From assembly GCA_937916395.1 (NCBI GenBank), contig CALFTN010000049.1, positions 1-21,993 on the forward strand: DNA of 21,993 nucleotides, in the 5' to 3' direction. This DNA comes from an uncultured Clostridia bacterium. GTDB lineage: Bacteria; Bacillota; Clostridia; Oscillospirales; Acutalibacteraceae. Below the pieces are notes generated by a model. That model saw only the letters and a list, made by a program, of their open reading frames with translations, did not search any database and was not told where the DNA came from. Made by a program: the position numbers and the translations under genes. This document shows, piece after piece, positions 1 to 6,955 of this stretch (its first letter is position 1; every line of letters begins with the position of its first letter).

Positions 1-155
1 CTTTCGAATATATCTGCCATTAGTCTTTTTGTATCTACTTCACTTACAAAAGGCGTTTGAATTATAGCGCGAAATTTACTGTAAATAATTAGATGATTTA
101 AGGCTGTTATATCCAAATGATATCGCGCATCAAAATTACCTTTGCCTTTAGACAA
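1..155 (-). CDS. Unrecognised protein, N-terminal fragment (runs off left edge)
   Basis: The minus strand is open from a stop near position 190 to the window edge. It reads as plausible protein (SKGKGNFDARYHLDITALN, then a hydrophobic/basic stretch and EVDTKRLMADIFE). No ATG is available. The best start is TTG at 155-153, preceded by an AAAGGA ribosome site seven bases upstream. I do not recognise the family from about 50 residues. It is divergent from the truncated MFS gene and separated from it by two tandem hairpins, so its own 5' end could also have been altered by the rearrangement that truncated the transporter. Alternatively this is chance open frame. Confidence 0.4.
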   Translation of the reverse strand, partial: MSKGKGNFDARYHLDITALNHLIIYSKFRAIIQTPFVSEVDTKRLMADIFE

Positions 156-190
156 GATGGTTTCCTTTATTTTTTTTATCGGTCGGACTT

Positions 191-244
191 AATTTTTGCA
201 ACGAAGTTGCAAAAATTTGTAAAAATGCGCAAGCATTTTTGCAA
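191..244. repeat. Tandem perfect hairpins at a rearrangement junction
   Basis: Two adjacent perfect hairpins. The first has arms AATTTTTGCAAC (191-202) and GTTGCAAAAATT (206-217) with a GAA loop. The second has arms AAAAATGC (221-228) and GCATTTTT (233-240) with a GCAA tetraloop. The word TTTTTGCAA occurs in both (193-201 and 236-244). They sit exactly where the MFS reading frame loses its N-terminal half, which suggests a REP-like or mobile palindromic element, or a bidirectional terminator. Confidence 0.6.
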
Positions 245-984
245 GAGAAACAAAGGTATATCTTGAAGAACGCACAGCGTATCTTTCAATCCCTTATGAG
301 GAGAGGGAAGCCGAAAAGCTTCGAAAGAAAGAGCAAGCTAAAGCCGATGCTAAAAAGCAAGGTGTGTTTAACGGAATTAAATATATATTCTCGAATAAAG
401 ATACGAGAACGCTTATTATAACACATATGGTGTTTGATGTTGCTATAGCTTCTGTCGGTCTTTTCTATGAATCCATAATGCATATTGCAGGTCTTTCAAC
501 CGCTGAAACAACAGACGCACTTTATATGATACCTTTTGTGTATTCGGCGGTGACACTCCTTTCGGGATTTGTGGCTGACTTAATCGGCAGAAAGAAAACC
601 GTGTTCATCGGCTCTGCTATGTGCGTCGTGTGCTTTGTGATGTTTATAGTCGGTCTTAATAAGAGCTTTCCGCCCTATCTTATCGGTATCTTTGCGGGGC
701 TTTATCAAAGCGGATATTGGATAGGCAGAGATTATATGAATATTATGATGACCGAAAAGGTGCCTACGGAAATACGAGCTTCCGTTGTAGGCGGCGAGGG
801 GCTTCTTGTTACGGCGGGTATGGCTCTCGGTTACATACTTATGATTGTGGGAATGCAGTTTGTGTCCGTAGGAACGGCTTGCCTTGTTATAATAGTTCCT
901 TGCGTAAGCATTGCCGCAGTTTGGCTTATGCTTAAAGTAAAAGAAACAAAAGGCACAGAACTAAATGAAATAAAAGAAAAATAA
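223..984 (+). pseudogene. MFS transporter, C-terminal half only (5'-truncated)
   Basis: The frame is open from 223 but has no ATG or credible ribosome site at its beginning. The product starts inside a charged cytoplasmic loop (EERTAYLSIPYEEREAEKLR...) typical of the central loop of major facilitator transporters. It continues through about six hydrophobic helices, with the loop motif ADLIGRKK after the second of these, a conserved MFS-type signature between helices 8 and 9 here. Helices 1-6 are missing. A GTG at 364 could restart translation but has no good ribosome site, and half a transporter would probably not function. Substrate unknown. A strong terminator follows the stop codon directly. 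The missing 5' part coincides with the tandem hairpins, so a deletion, an insertion or a misassembly at about 220-245 are all possible. Confidence 0.75.
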
Positions 985-1030
985 AACAACAGACCCTGCA
1001 TAAAGTTTGCAGGGTCTGTTGTTTGTATTT
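985..1030 (+). terminator. Rho-independent terminator after the MFS remnant
   Basis: Perfect 16-bp stem (985-1000 with 1008-1023), seven-base loop TAAAGTT, followed by a T-rich run. It begins immediately after the TAA stop of the transporter remnant and insulates the tRNA promoter downstream. Confidence 0.9.
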
Positions 1031-1090
1031 AAAACAGTACATAGTTTTTAAAGCTATAAATTTAAAGCAATAAATTTAATCTAAAAACAC

Positions 1091-1119
1091 TTGACAATCG
1101 TGGTGGTTAAGATTATAAT
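1091..1119 (+). promoter_or_regulatory. Consensus sigma-70/sigma-A promoter of the tRNA-Leu gene
   Basis: TTGACA (1091-1096), 17-base spacer, TATAAT (1114-1119). Both hexamers match consensus exactly. The tRNA begins 12 bases after the -10, so the transcript would carry a very short 5' leader. Confidence 0.92.
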
Positions 1120-1130
1120 TTAATGGATGT

Positions 1131-1217
1131 GCCGGTGTGGCGGAATAGGCAGACGCAAGGGACTTAAAATCCCTCGGTGGCAACATCGTACCGGTTCAAG
1201 TCCGGTCACCGGCACCA
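1131..1217 (+). tRNA. tRNA-Leu (anticodon UAA)
   Basis: Acceptor arm GCCGGTG (1131-1137) pairs with CACCGGC (1207-1213). ACCA follows and is genomically encoded (1214-1217). The anticodon arm AGGGA/TCCCT encloses loop CTTAAAA, placing TAA at 1165-1167. The extended variable arm (CGGTGGCAACATCG) identifies a class II tRNA, and the T-arm is CCGGTTCAAGTCCGG. The anticodon reads UUA (and UUG by wobble) codons. Its 3' end is the attachment site of the neighbouring element, but the gene remains intact because the element supplies an identical 3' end. Confidence 0.97.
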
Positions 1218-1220
1218 AAG
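1206..1220 (+). repeat. attL, 15-bp direct repeat in the tRNA 3' end
   Basis: TCACCGGCACCAAAG, identical to 12097-12111. It covers the last 12 bases of the tRNA (including CCA) plus AAG. Flanking bases differ on both sides (G/A at left here; A/C at right), which fixes the repeat at exactly 15 bp. Confidence 0.88.
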
Positions 1221-1258
1221 AACTCACGAACCTATATGGGTTCGTGAGTTTTCCTTTT
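1221..1258 (+). terminator. Element-borne terminator for tRNA-Leu
   Basis: Twelve-bp perfect stem AACTCACGAACC (1221-1232) with GGTTCGTGAGTT (1239-1250), loop TATATG, then TTCCTTTT. It begins at the first element-specific base after attL, so the element brings a replacement terminator for the tRNA whose own one is displaced to 12116. Confidence 0.85.
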
Positions 1259-1311
1259 ACGCTCACAAGAAAAACACGACAAAATCTCTATGTTCCGTCG
1301 TTTTCGGGAGG

Positions 1312-1352
1312 GTTTTTGGTGTCAGTTGTCTGTTTTTGGTGAGGTTTTTGGT
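1312..1352 (+). repeat. Three direct repeats GTTTTTGGT between attL and the recombinase gene
   Basis: GTTTTTGGT occurs at 1312-1320, 1332-1340 and 1344-1352 (offsets 20 and 12 bases). Its location between the attachment site and the 3' end of the recombinase gene makes recombinase or accessory-factor binding conceivable. No function is shown. Confidence 0.45.
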
Positions 1353-1364
1353 ACCGCTTTTAAC

Positions 1365-2981
1365 CTAGATATATAACTCTTTTCTTGGTTCTGAAACAGT
1401 ATGATTATATGATACCTCGTAATCGGTATTATCATATTTAAATGTTGACGCAACTTTATAGATAATTTTGACATTGTTATTATCTATTATAATTTTTTCT
1501 ATATACGAACGAAGCAACAATTTGGTTTTGTTTATATTATCGGTGTTTAGCATACACTGTTTTAATGCATTAACCCTCTTTTTTATATCATCTTCTGATA
1601 CGCTTATATTTTCTTTCTTTTTTTCTGCTTCATCAATCATTGCTTTATAGTCTGCCATTTGTTTTTCTATGCTATTCAGTTTATCTGATAGTGTTTGGCT
1701 GTAGCCCTGTTGTGCTATAGCATCAACGAGATTATTTCGTGCGACTTCCAGCCCATTGAGCGAATTTTTAGCGTGTTTAATATCTTCTCTATCTTCATTC
1801 AAAAGTGCTTTGATTTTTTTATTAGTTTCTTCTGTAATTATGGTTACTATTTCAGGTTCTGTAAAATATTTCAGTAAATTGTCTATGACAAAAGACTCCA
1901 AATAATCAGCTCTGATTTCTTTACAGTTACACTTTTGCTGATTTGTTCGTTTATTACACCTATATGTGTTGTACCCTCTATCTTTATACAAACGATGATT
2001 TCCGTGAAATTTCGCACCACATTCTCCGCAGTACATCAACCCTGTAAGCAGATAATCATTTTTTGCATTAGTAGAAATCTTTGAAGACATTTTTCTTGAA
2101 ACGTTTGCTTTGTTCCATAATTCTTCAGAAACTATAGCTGGTACGCCATTTTCGATACGAATAATTTCACTTTCATCTTTATATTTATGTGAGTTCCTTT
2201 TATTTTCAGAATTTCTTCTTGAACATTTATTAAAAATATAAGTACCTTTGTATTTTTCATTATTTAATATACTATATAAGCTGTTTTTTCCAAATGGTCT
2301 GCCTGCCTTTGTTAGATAACCTTTTTCATTTAAAGTCTTGATTATAGTGTTATAACCATTGCCTTCTGCTGACATTTCAAAAATCTTTCTAACAACAACG
2401 GCTTCGGTATCATTTATTACTAATTCTTGATTTATCACATCATAGCCAAGTGGGGGTATTCCGCCTGTCCACTTTTTCTGCAATGCAATTTCACGCAATC
2501 CCTTCATCACCTCAGTGCTCAGGTTATCAATGTAGTACTGATTTATATTGCTCATTATTCCAAATAAAAGCTTACCATTCGGGTCGTTCTTTATTTTTTC
2601 AACAGTAGAAACTAATTTTATTCCATAATCCTGAAGCAAGTCTTTATATTTCAGAGCATCAGAGGCATTTCTGCTGAATCTATCCATCTTATGAACAAGA
2701 ACCACCTCAAATTCAGCGTTACCTGCAGAAACATCGTTAAGCATACGTTGGAAATCAGGTCGATTAACTGTTTTCCCTGAATAAGCTCTATCTATATACC
2801 AATCTACTATTTTGTATCCATTGATTATAGCAAAATCGTTTATGAATCGTTTTTGAGCTTCGATACTGGTTTCCTTTTGTTGGTCTGATGAAAAGCGACA
2901 ATAACCAACAGCAGGGATTTTTTCTTGTTGAATTTCATTATCTGTAAATAATGTATCTTGTGTTTCTTGAGTTGTTTTCAT
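1365..2981 (-). CDS. Large serine recombinase (site-specific integrase)
   Basis: 538 residues. The N-terminal resolvase-type catalytic domain carries YCRFSSD, with the nucleophile probably Ser31, and RFSRNASD. The following 'recombinase' domain includes the KWTGGIPPLGYD segment. Next is a zinc ribbon (YCGECG ... CNKRTNQQKCNC), then a long coiled coil and a basic/aromatic C-terminal tail. This order is that of large serine integrases and transposon recombinases such as TnpX and Ccr. These catalyse excision and insertion through a Ser-DNA intermediate. The gene is the last minus-strand gene, beside attL, as expected for the element's own integrase. The start is the ATG at 2981, eight bases after AAAGGA. 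The ATG nine bases further upstream overlaps that ribosome site and is rejected. Insertion into a tRNA 3' end with a 15-bp repeat is unusual for this recombinase class. Confidence 0.95.
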   Translation of the reverse strand: MKTTQETQDTLFTDNEIQQEKIPAVGYCRFSSDQQKETSIEAQKRFINDFAIINGYKIVDWYIDRAYSGKTVNRPDFQRMLNDVSAGNAEFEVVLVHKMDRFSRNASDALKYKDLLQDYGIKLVSTVEKIKNDPNGKLLFGIMSNINQYYIDNLSTEVMKGLREIALQKKWTGGIPPLGYDVINQELVINDTEAVVVRKIFEMSAEGNGYNTIIKTLNEKGYLTKAGRPFGKNSLYSILNNEKYKGTYIFNKCSRRNSENKRNSHKYKDESEIIRIENGVPAIVSEELWNKANVSRKMSSKISTNAKNDYLLTGLMYCGECGAKFHGNHRLYKDRGYNTYRCNKRTNQQKCNCKEIRADYLESFVIDNLLKYFTEPEIVTIITEETNKKIKALLNEDREDIKHAKNSLNGLEVARNNLVDAIAQQGYSQTLSDKLNSIEKQMADYKAMIDEAEKKKENISVSEDDIKKRVNALKQCMLNTDNINKTKLLLRSYIEKIIIDNNNVKIIYKVASTFKYDNTDYEVSYNHTVSEPRKELYI

Positions 2982-3026
2982 TTTAACCATCCTTTCTACA
3001 TAAAAATAATATATATTCTTAAATTA

Positions 3027-3050
3027 AGAGGTTGCGTTTAAGCAACCTCT
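3027..3050 (-). terminator. Hairpin between the 54-residue gene and the recombinase gene
   Basis: Nine-bp perfect stem AGAGGTTGC/GCAACCTCT with a six-base loop. On the minus strand it is followed by TTAATTTAAG, a weak T-rich run. It probably terminates or attenuates transcription from the upstream genes so that the recombinase is expressed separately. Confidence 0.55.
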
Positions 3051-3060
3051 ATCTTGTTTT

Positions 3061-3225
3061 CTAATTAATAATCAATTGTGCCAAGTAATCAGCCATAGGT
3101 TCAAAAAACTCTGAACTATCATTATCTGTCATAGGACTTTGCTGAAAGCACTCAATCTCTACTTTTACATATTTATTATTTAATTCTTTACGATTTTTTG
3201 AATATTGAACAGTTGTTTTGTTCAC
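3061..3225 (-). CDS. Small hypothetical protein (54 residues)
   Basis: The start is GTG at 3225, seven bases after AAGGTGG. There is no ATG in a suitable place; the reading frame extends upstream but through a region of short palindromes. The product is NKTTVQYSKNRKELNNKYV, then an acidic middle (MTDNDSSEFFEP) and the C-terminal MADYLAQLIIN. I do not recognise a family. It sits between a 126-residue hypothetical gene and the recombinase gene, in the position where integrative elements often carry a small recombination-directionality or accessory factor. It lacks an obvious helix-turn-helix, so that role is only a possibility. Confidence 0.5.
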   Translation of the reverse strand: MNKTTVQYSKNRKELNNKYVKVEIECFQQSPMTDNDSSEFFEPMADYLAQLIIN

Positions 3226-3250
3226 TGTACCACCACCTTGGGTGTTACAA

Positions 3251-3330
3251 CCAGATATAATCTGGAGAGCAAAAGGCACATAATGTGCAGGAATTTTTCA
3301 CTTACGATTAAAGCTCTATTTTGCTTTAAT
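3251..3330. repeat. Cluster of three short hairpins
   Basis: Three inverted repeats follow one another: CCAGAT/ATCTGG (3251-3265, three-base loop), GCACAT/ATGTGC (3276-3288, one-base spacer) and ATTAAAGC/GCTTTAAT (3307-3330). They lie upstream of the 54-residue gene. They could be a weak terminator for the upstream gene (the last hairpin), protein-binding palindromes or part of a replication origin. Confidence 0.4.
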
Positions 3331-3346
3331 TTAGAATTCAATTTTA

Positions 3347-3727
3347 TTAGTTTATTTTGATTGCTATAGTATTTTCTACATTTTCAATTTCTTCAATATT
3401 CGAAAATGTTTTTATGAAAGCATCTTCAAATTTGATATTAAAATTATCTAAAATCTCTTTTATCAAATTCGCATTATAAATCACCTTTTGTTTACTCATT
3501 GATTTCAAAGAAAAGCCCTCAAACTCTTCGCCTTTTAAAATCAAATAGTTTCCTGCAAATTTAAATGTTACTTTTTCAGGATTACCAAGAAGATTTATGA
3601 TTCTTTTTGAGAATATTATTCTTTTTGAATTTTTGTGATATACGAGAGTAATACCACCGACTCTTGCACTATTATTATCTTCTGTTGTTTTAGGCTCTAC
3701 AATATTCAATTTACTTAAATTAAGCAT
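3347..3727 (-). CDS. Hypothetical protein (126 residues)
   Basis: The start is ATG at 3727 with ribosome site GAGGA eight bases upstream; it begins just after the stop of the SSB-like gene, so the two are translationally linked. The sequence is basic in the middle (LVYHKNSKRIIFSKRIINLLG) and acidic near the C-terminus (FSNIEEIENVENTIAIKIN). Predicted alternating beta strands and two helices give no recognisable motif. It is the third gene of the set DUF927 ATPase, SSB-like protein, this protein, and may therefore assist element replication; this is inference from position only. Confidence 0.75.
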   Translation of the reverse strand: MLNLSKLNIVEPKTTEDNNSARVGGITLVYHKNSKRIIFSKRIINLLGNPEKVTFKFAGNYLILKGEEFEGFSLKSMSKQKVIYNANLIKEILDNFNIKFEDAFIKTFSNIEEIENVENTIAIKIN

Positions 3728-3731
3728 AGTT

Positions 3732-4055
3732 TTATTCCTCCATTACAGCTTCAATTGTTTTAATTTTCGAATATACTTCCCTGTTAATTTCACGGTCAGT
3801 TACAGAAAATTCAATCATTACATTTATGAAATCTTCTGTATTTACTTCTCCGTTAGAATTGGAAAAAGTTTGAGCAAATTTATTGAATGTCATTGAACTC
3901 ACAGGAATAGCAACATTGAATATCGCTTCAATACCTTCTACCTCAATTTTCAACCAAACGTAACGTTCATCTGAACTGCTACTTTGTTCAATAATTACTC
4001 CAGTATAATTGCCTTCAGGGATACGCCCTGTGATTTTTTGAGGTTTAAATATCAT
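3732..4055 (-). CDS. Small OB-fold/SSB-like protein, DUF669-type (tentative)
   Basis: About 107 residues. Near the N-terminus, PEGNYTGVIIEQSSSSDERYVWLKIEVEG, quoted here only as PEGNYTGVI ... WLKIEVEG, gives the pattern G-x-Y-x-G-x-I followed by a second strand W-L-K-I-x-V-E-G. Phage and element single-strand-binding-like proteins of the DUF669 kind share this pattern. The rest has beta strands and an acidic tail (IEAVMEE). The start is the ATG at 4055, eight bases after AAAGGA. The ATG at 4064 lies inside that ribosome site and is rejected. It follows the DUF927 ATPase gene with a gap of under 20 bases. An SSB partner for the ATPase would suit an element that replicates its excised form. Family assignment is moderate at best. 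Confidence 0.6.
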   Translation of the reverse strand: MIFKPQKITGRIPEGNYTGVIIEQSSSSDERYVWLKIEVEGIEAIFNVAIPVSSMTFNKFAQTFSNSNGEVNTEDFINVMIEFSVTDREINREVYSKIKTIEAVMEE

Positions 4056-4072
4056 AAAAACCATCCTTTCGT

Positions 4073-5785
4073 TTATTCATATATTTTAAATACAAAACAC
4101 GGTTGAATTTCACCGCCTCTTGTTAGTCTCAAACGTTTATATTTGCGGTCTTTTTCAGAGTCAAGAATGTTGTTATCTTCCCATTTTGAATAGATTAGTT
4201 TCTTGTTTTCAAAACCTTTGTTTTCTAAAATATCTTCAACTATCTCTTTTAGAATAGCTATTTCTTTATAGTTCCTTTTATTGCTTATTCTCCCTTCGGC
4301 AGGGAAATCGATATCTTCCTTACCAATCACAAACCTATTTCTATGTCGAGAAACGTATTGCGTAATATACTCTAGAGCTTTAGCTGATATATCTAGTTGG
4401 GTACTTATCGAACGTTCAAAACCAACTACATATTCTATAATATCTTGCGTTTTACAATTTATTCCAAAACATTCCACAAAATACTTAGAAGTTTGTAAAA
4501 CAACAGCTAATTTTGATAATATTCTGTCGGTTAATGCGTGTTTTTCATATTCTTGATTGATATGAAAGCTCTTCAATTCTTCGACACACTCATAGTAATC
4601 AGTTAATAAGGCATCCAGTTTATTGACAAAAAGGAAATCAAGAAAAGCTTGACCCGCAACACCATAGTTTTCTAGAACAACATTCTTTATATTGTCGCTA
4701 TTTTCTGCACTAGTTGTTAAATTGTCTTCAATTTCAAAAACTCTTGTTTTCAACCCTTCGGGAGCTGTTTCATCAATTATTGGAAATTCTGCAGTTGAAA
4801 TTATGATTGAATTAAAACTTTTGCTTTCTTTCATTTCACCGCTTGTATTTAATCTCATTCTTTCAGCACCAGAGCAAATTTGATATAATACTTTCCTGAA
4901 TCCTGTACGTTCACTTGTAGCGATTTCATCTATTGCAACTGTGTGTGAGTTGGCTTGTGCAATGAATGTTACAAGAGCATTGTTTGTACTATTGAATGTT
5001 GATAATAAGCCTCTGTTGAAAATTGGTTTTGAAAAAACACTTGTAGCTAACATTGCAACTGTTGTTTTGCCTTTGCTTGAATGACCGCAATAGTTGAACA
5101 TCAGATTACCCAAATCAAGATGCTGATTTAAAAAGCCGAGTAAAACACTTGAAAATCCTAACAACATTCCAAAAAATAATGGGATATTATCAATAACCTC
5201 ATTTTTCACCATATCGAGCCATTTTTCTAATAAGCCTTTAGGAATAATATCTATATTTCCTGAATATGCACTTTCAATTTGTTTGGGTGAATATACTTTG
5301 TAACTAAGAAAAGTGTTATCATCTTTCCAGCCAAGCTTTGAGTGTACATTCTTTATGGGTGAATTGAATGCTGATATACTTAAAAACTCAAGTAAAAATC
5401 TAAGGCTTTTTTCATCAAAAACACAGCCAAACCTTAAAAGTTGTTGTGCACCGAGTGTAGTAAGTATTGTACTATCAAATATGATGGTTTGCTTTTCTTT
5501 GCCGTTAAATAGTTCTACTTCATATTTTCTTTCATTAGTCCATATATCCTGTTGGCAAGCAACAACTTTACAATAAGTGCAAATTGGTTGTATGAAATAC
5601 TTGGTGCTTTGTTTGGTTCTTTTTTCAAACAATCTAAATATCCACTTTTTGCTAACAATAAAAGGCATCATTTCTTCTGCAAGGGTTATATACTGCTGAT
5701 ATTCATTTTCTTCTAATAATTTCACATTAAAGTTTTTTGTAGTTTCGTCTAATTGTTCAAGTGAATCTTTAATTACAACAACCAT
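4073..5785 (-). CDS. DUF927-type P-loop ATPase, probable replicative helicase-like protein of the element
   Basis: 570 residues. The first 130 residues hold two Cys pairs around positions 69-77 (CTYCKVVAC). From about residue 130 the sequence matches the DUF927 plan: LGWKDDNTF, then a hydrophobic segment (PLFFGMLLGFSSVLLGFL), Walker A GHSSKGKT (234-241, Lys240), acidic Walker B-like AIDEIA (Asp286/Glu287) and a sensor strand IIISTAE near 327. DUF927 proteins are found on mobile elements, including SCC cassettes, where related self-loading helicases drive replication of the excised circle. Here it begins the SSB-like/hypothetical gene run. The start is certain: AAAGGAGG seven bases before ATG. 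A 73-base interrupted hairpin lies directly upstream. Helicase activity is inferred; only ATP binding is supported by motifs. Confidence 0.85.
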   Translation of the reverse strand: MVVVIKDSLEQLDETTKNFNVKLLEENEYQQYITLAEEMMPFIVSKKWIFRLFEKRTKQSTKYFIQPICTYCKVVACQQDIWTNERKYEVELFNGKEKQTIIFDSTILTTLGAQQLLRFGCVFDEKSLRFLLEFLSISAFNSPIKNVHSKLGWKDDNTFLSYKVYSPKQIESAYSGNIDIIPKGLLEKWLDMVKNEVIDNIPLFFGMLLGFSSVLLGFLNQHLDLGNLMFNYCGHSSKGKTTVAMLATSVFSKPIFNRGLLSTFNSTNNALVTFIAQANSHTVAIDEIATSERTGFRKVLYQICSGAERMRLNTSGEMKESKSFNSIIISTAEFPIIDETAPEGLKTRVFEIEDNLTTSAENSDNIKNVVLENYGVAGQAFLDFLFVNKLDALLTDYYECVEELKSFHINQEYEKHALTDRILSKLAVVLQTSKYFVECFGINCKTQDIIEYVVGFERSISTQLDISAKALEYITQYVSRHRNRFVIGKEDIDFPAEGRISNKRNYKEIAILKEIVEDILENKGFENKKLIYSKWEDNNILDSEKDRKYKRLRLTRGGEIQPCFVFKIYE

Positions 5786-5804
5786 TATGTTTCCTCCTTT
5801 CTAA

Positions 5805-5877
5805 AAAAATTTGAGCGACAACAATATGTCGTGAACACATATCGTGTTCTGATGATATTGTATACGCCCAAATTTTT
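5805..5877. repeat. 73-base interrupted hairpin upstream of the DUF927 gene
   Basis: Nested inverted repeats share one axis. The outer stem is AAAAATTTG (5805-5813) with CAAATTTTT (5869-5877), then GCG/CGC (5815-5817 with 5865-5867). The middle stem is ACAATAT (5821-5827) with ATATTGT (5855-5861). The inner stem is GAACAC (5833-5838) with GTGTTC (5844-5849), with loop ATATC. Internal loops are symmetric (1x1, 3x3, 5x5). It occupies the 131-base gap between the DUF1643 gene and the DUF927 gene. It could be a replication origin hairpin, a regulatory RNA leader or the terminator of the upstream operon (the minus strand has an A/T-rich exit). Confidence 0.65.
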
Positions 5878-5916
5878 ATTATTCATAAATTAACTTTTTT
5901 GAATCAAAATATTAAC

Positions 5917-6411
5917 TTAGATTATTTTATCAACAATCCAGTTTCTTGCTTTTGGTGAAAGTGGATGTGAAAACAGCTCGCCTGAATTATCTTGAATTGT
6001 ATATAACTTGTTTTTATAAACATCCAACGCTTTTAACAACTGTTCTTTTTCTTCTTCGTGTGAAGAACCTCTGCCGTATGCTACTATTATGATGTCTGTA
6101 TTATTGCAAACCTCGGCAATAACAGAACTGTTAGTGCGGTCTGTTTCAGGCTTTTTATTATCAAGTCCACAAAACAGATTCACTATTGAAATTGAACTAT
6201 ATCCTTGTTTAACTGCATTATTCCGAACAAGCATTGTTGTTTGGTCAATTACGAATTCATCCGCAGCACTAGGGTATAACATAATAATCGTTGCACTCTT
6301 TCCCTTGACTCCAAAATCCATTGTTAAAAGATATCGTTTTTTCATATCTTTTGAGAATATTGCTTTGGTTTGAATTTTACTTGTTTTTTCAATTAGATTT
6401 TGATTACTCAT
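5917..6411 (-). CDS. DUF1643 family protein
   Basis: 164 residues. It matches the DUF1643 layout: KKRYLLTMDFG near residue 25, the IMLYPSAAD motif (family consensus NPSxAD), DQTTMLVRNNAVKQGYSSISIVNLF, spoken here in parts as DQTT ... GYSSI ... VNLF, then IIVAYGRGS and the C-terminal HPLSPKARNW. The family is frequent on mobile elements, including SCC cassettes; its biochemical role is not established to my knowledge. One family position differs: Tyr replaces the usual Asn in the PSxAD motif. The start is ATG at 6411 after AAAAGGAG; an upstream in-frame ATG at 6447 lacks a ribosome site. It overlaps the preceding gene by eight bases, indicating translational coupling. Confidence 0.85.
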   Translation of the reverse strand: MSNQNLIEKTSKIQTKAIFSKDMKKRYLLTMDFGVKGKSATIIMLYPSAADEFVIDQTTMLVRNNAVKQGYSSISIVNLFCGLDNKKPETDRTNSSVIAEVCNNTDIIIVAYGRGSSHEEEKEQLLKALDVYKNKLYTIQDNSGELFSHPLSPKARNWIVDKII

Positions 6412-6745
6412 ATAAATTTCTCCTTTTAAAATACTCTTTTTTGCCAATTAGATTGATACATTTTTCATTATCTAGCACGATTAAGCCGTTATAATAATCG
6501 CCCCGAATCTCGTCTATGTATTCAAATCTTTTCTCATTCAATGGTGATGATAATCCAATTTCTTTGTGCATATCAAAGTCGGATTCGTTTTCTATAAAGA
6601 AAATTGCTCCGAAGCGTTCTATACTATCGGAGCAACATATTTCTTCATATTCGCTTAAAATGTGCTCAATCAGAGCTTTAAGATATGGCAGGATTTTTGT
6701 GTCTGTAATATTATCTAAATCACTGATTTTTGCTATTTTTATCAT
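6404..6745 (-). CDS. Small acidic hypothetical protein, paralogue of the 6956-7306 gene
   Basis: 113 residues. It shares a conserved pattern with the gene at 6956-7306: an N-terminal strand (IKIAKISDLDNI versus ITITCKNDIEKL), a helix LxxxIEHILSEYEEICC, and then the signature RFGAIFFIENESD, matched there by KFGKIFVLENESE. The C-terminal halves diverge but both contain a GLI/NLI beta region. I do not recognise a named family. The start is ATG at 6745 after AAAGGA. It overlaps both the upstream 46-residue peptide gene (by 26 bases) and the downstream DUF1643 gene (by 8). Small acidic proteins of this size on SCC-like elements can be DNA mimics or enzyme inhibitors, but nothing here demonstrates that. 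Confidence 0.75.
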   Translation of the reverse strand: MIKIAKISDLDNITDTKILPYLKALIEHILSEYEEICCSDSIERFGAIFFIENESDFDMHKEIGLSSPLNEKRFEYIDEIRGDYYNGLIVLDNEKCINLIGKKEYFKRRNLYE

Positions 6746-6860
6746 TACTTCTCATCCTTTTCTGTATTGCTGTTTTGCCTGTATAAATACTGACTGCACA
6801 AGCACTACCTGTTATAAACGCATCAATTACTGCTTTCGTGATTGTAAAGAACATCCACAT
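6720..6860 (-). CDS. 46-residue peptide with one hydrophobic helix
   Basis: Translation starts at ATG 6860 after AGAGGTG and gives MWMFFTITKAVIDAFITGSA, followed by CAVSIYTGKTAIQKRMRSND and a basic tail. There is a single amphipathic to hydrophobic helix at residues 3-27. The stop lies 26 bases inside the next gene, whose ribosome site is within this coding region, which argues for a coupled, real gene. Its function is unknown; it resembles small membrane peptides of mobile elements. Confidence 0.5.
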   Translation of the reverse strand: MWMFFTITKAVIDAFITGSACAVSIYTGKTAIQKRMRSNDKNSKNQ

Positions 6861-6877
6861 AGTTTTCTACACCTCTT

Positions 6878-6952
6878 TCATTTATTTATAATTTTATCTG
6901 CAATTACGAGCATTGCAAATGTAACGATGAAACCACCTAAAAATGTACCCAT
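6878..6952 (-). CDS. 24-residue single-TM micropeptide
   Basis: The reading frame gives MGTFLGGFIVTFAMLVIADK followed by IINK. It is one uninterrupted transmembrane helix with a short positive tail. It starts at ATG 6952 after a good ribosome site (AAGGTGG) that lies in the end of the upstream gene, three bases past that gene's stop. Size alone makes the call uncertain, but the ribosome site, tight packing and strongly membrane-like composition support it. Confidence 0.45.
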   Translation of the reverse strand: MGTFLGGFIVTFAMLVIADKIINK

Positions 6953-6955
6953 TGT

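Noticed and set aside
1127..1368. Reading frames of 63-71 codons over and after the tRNA
   Set aside because: They translate tRNA-Leu and its terminator; clear shadows of the RNA gene.
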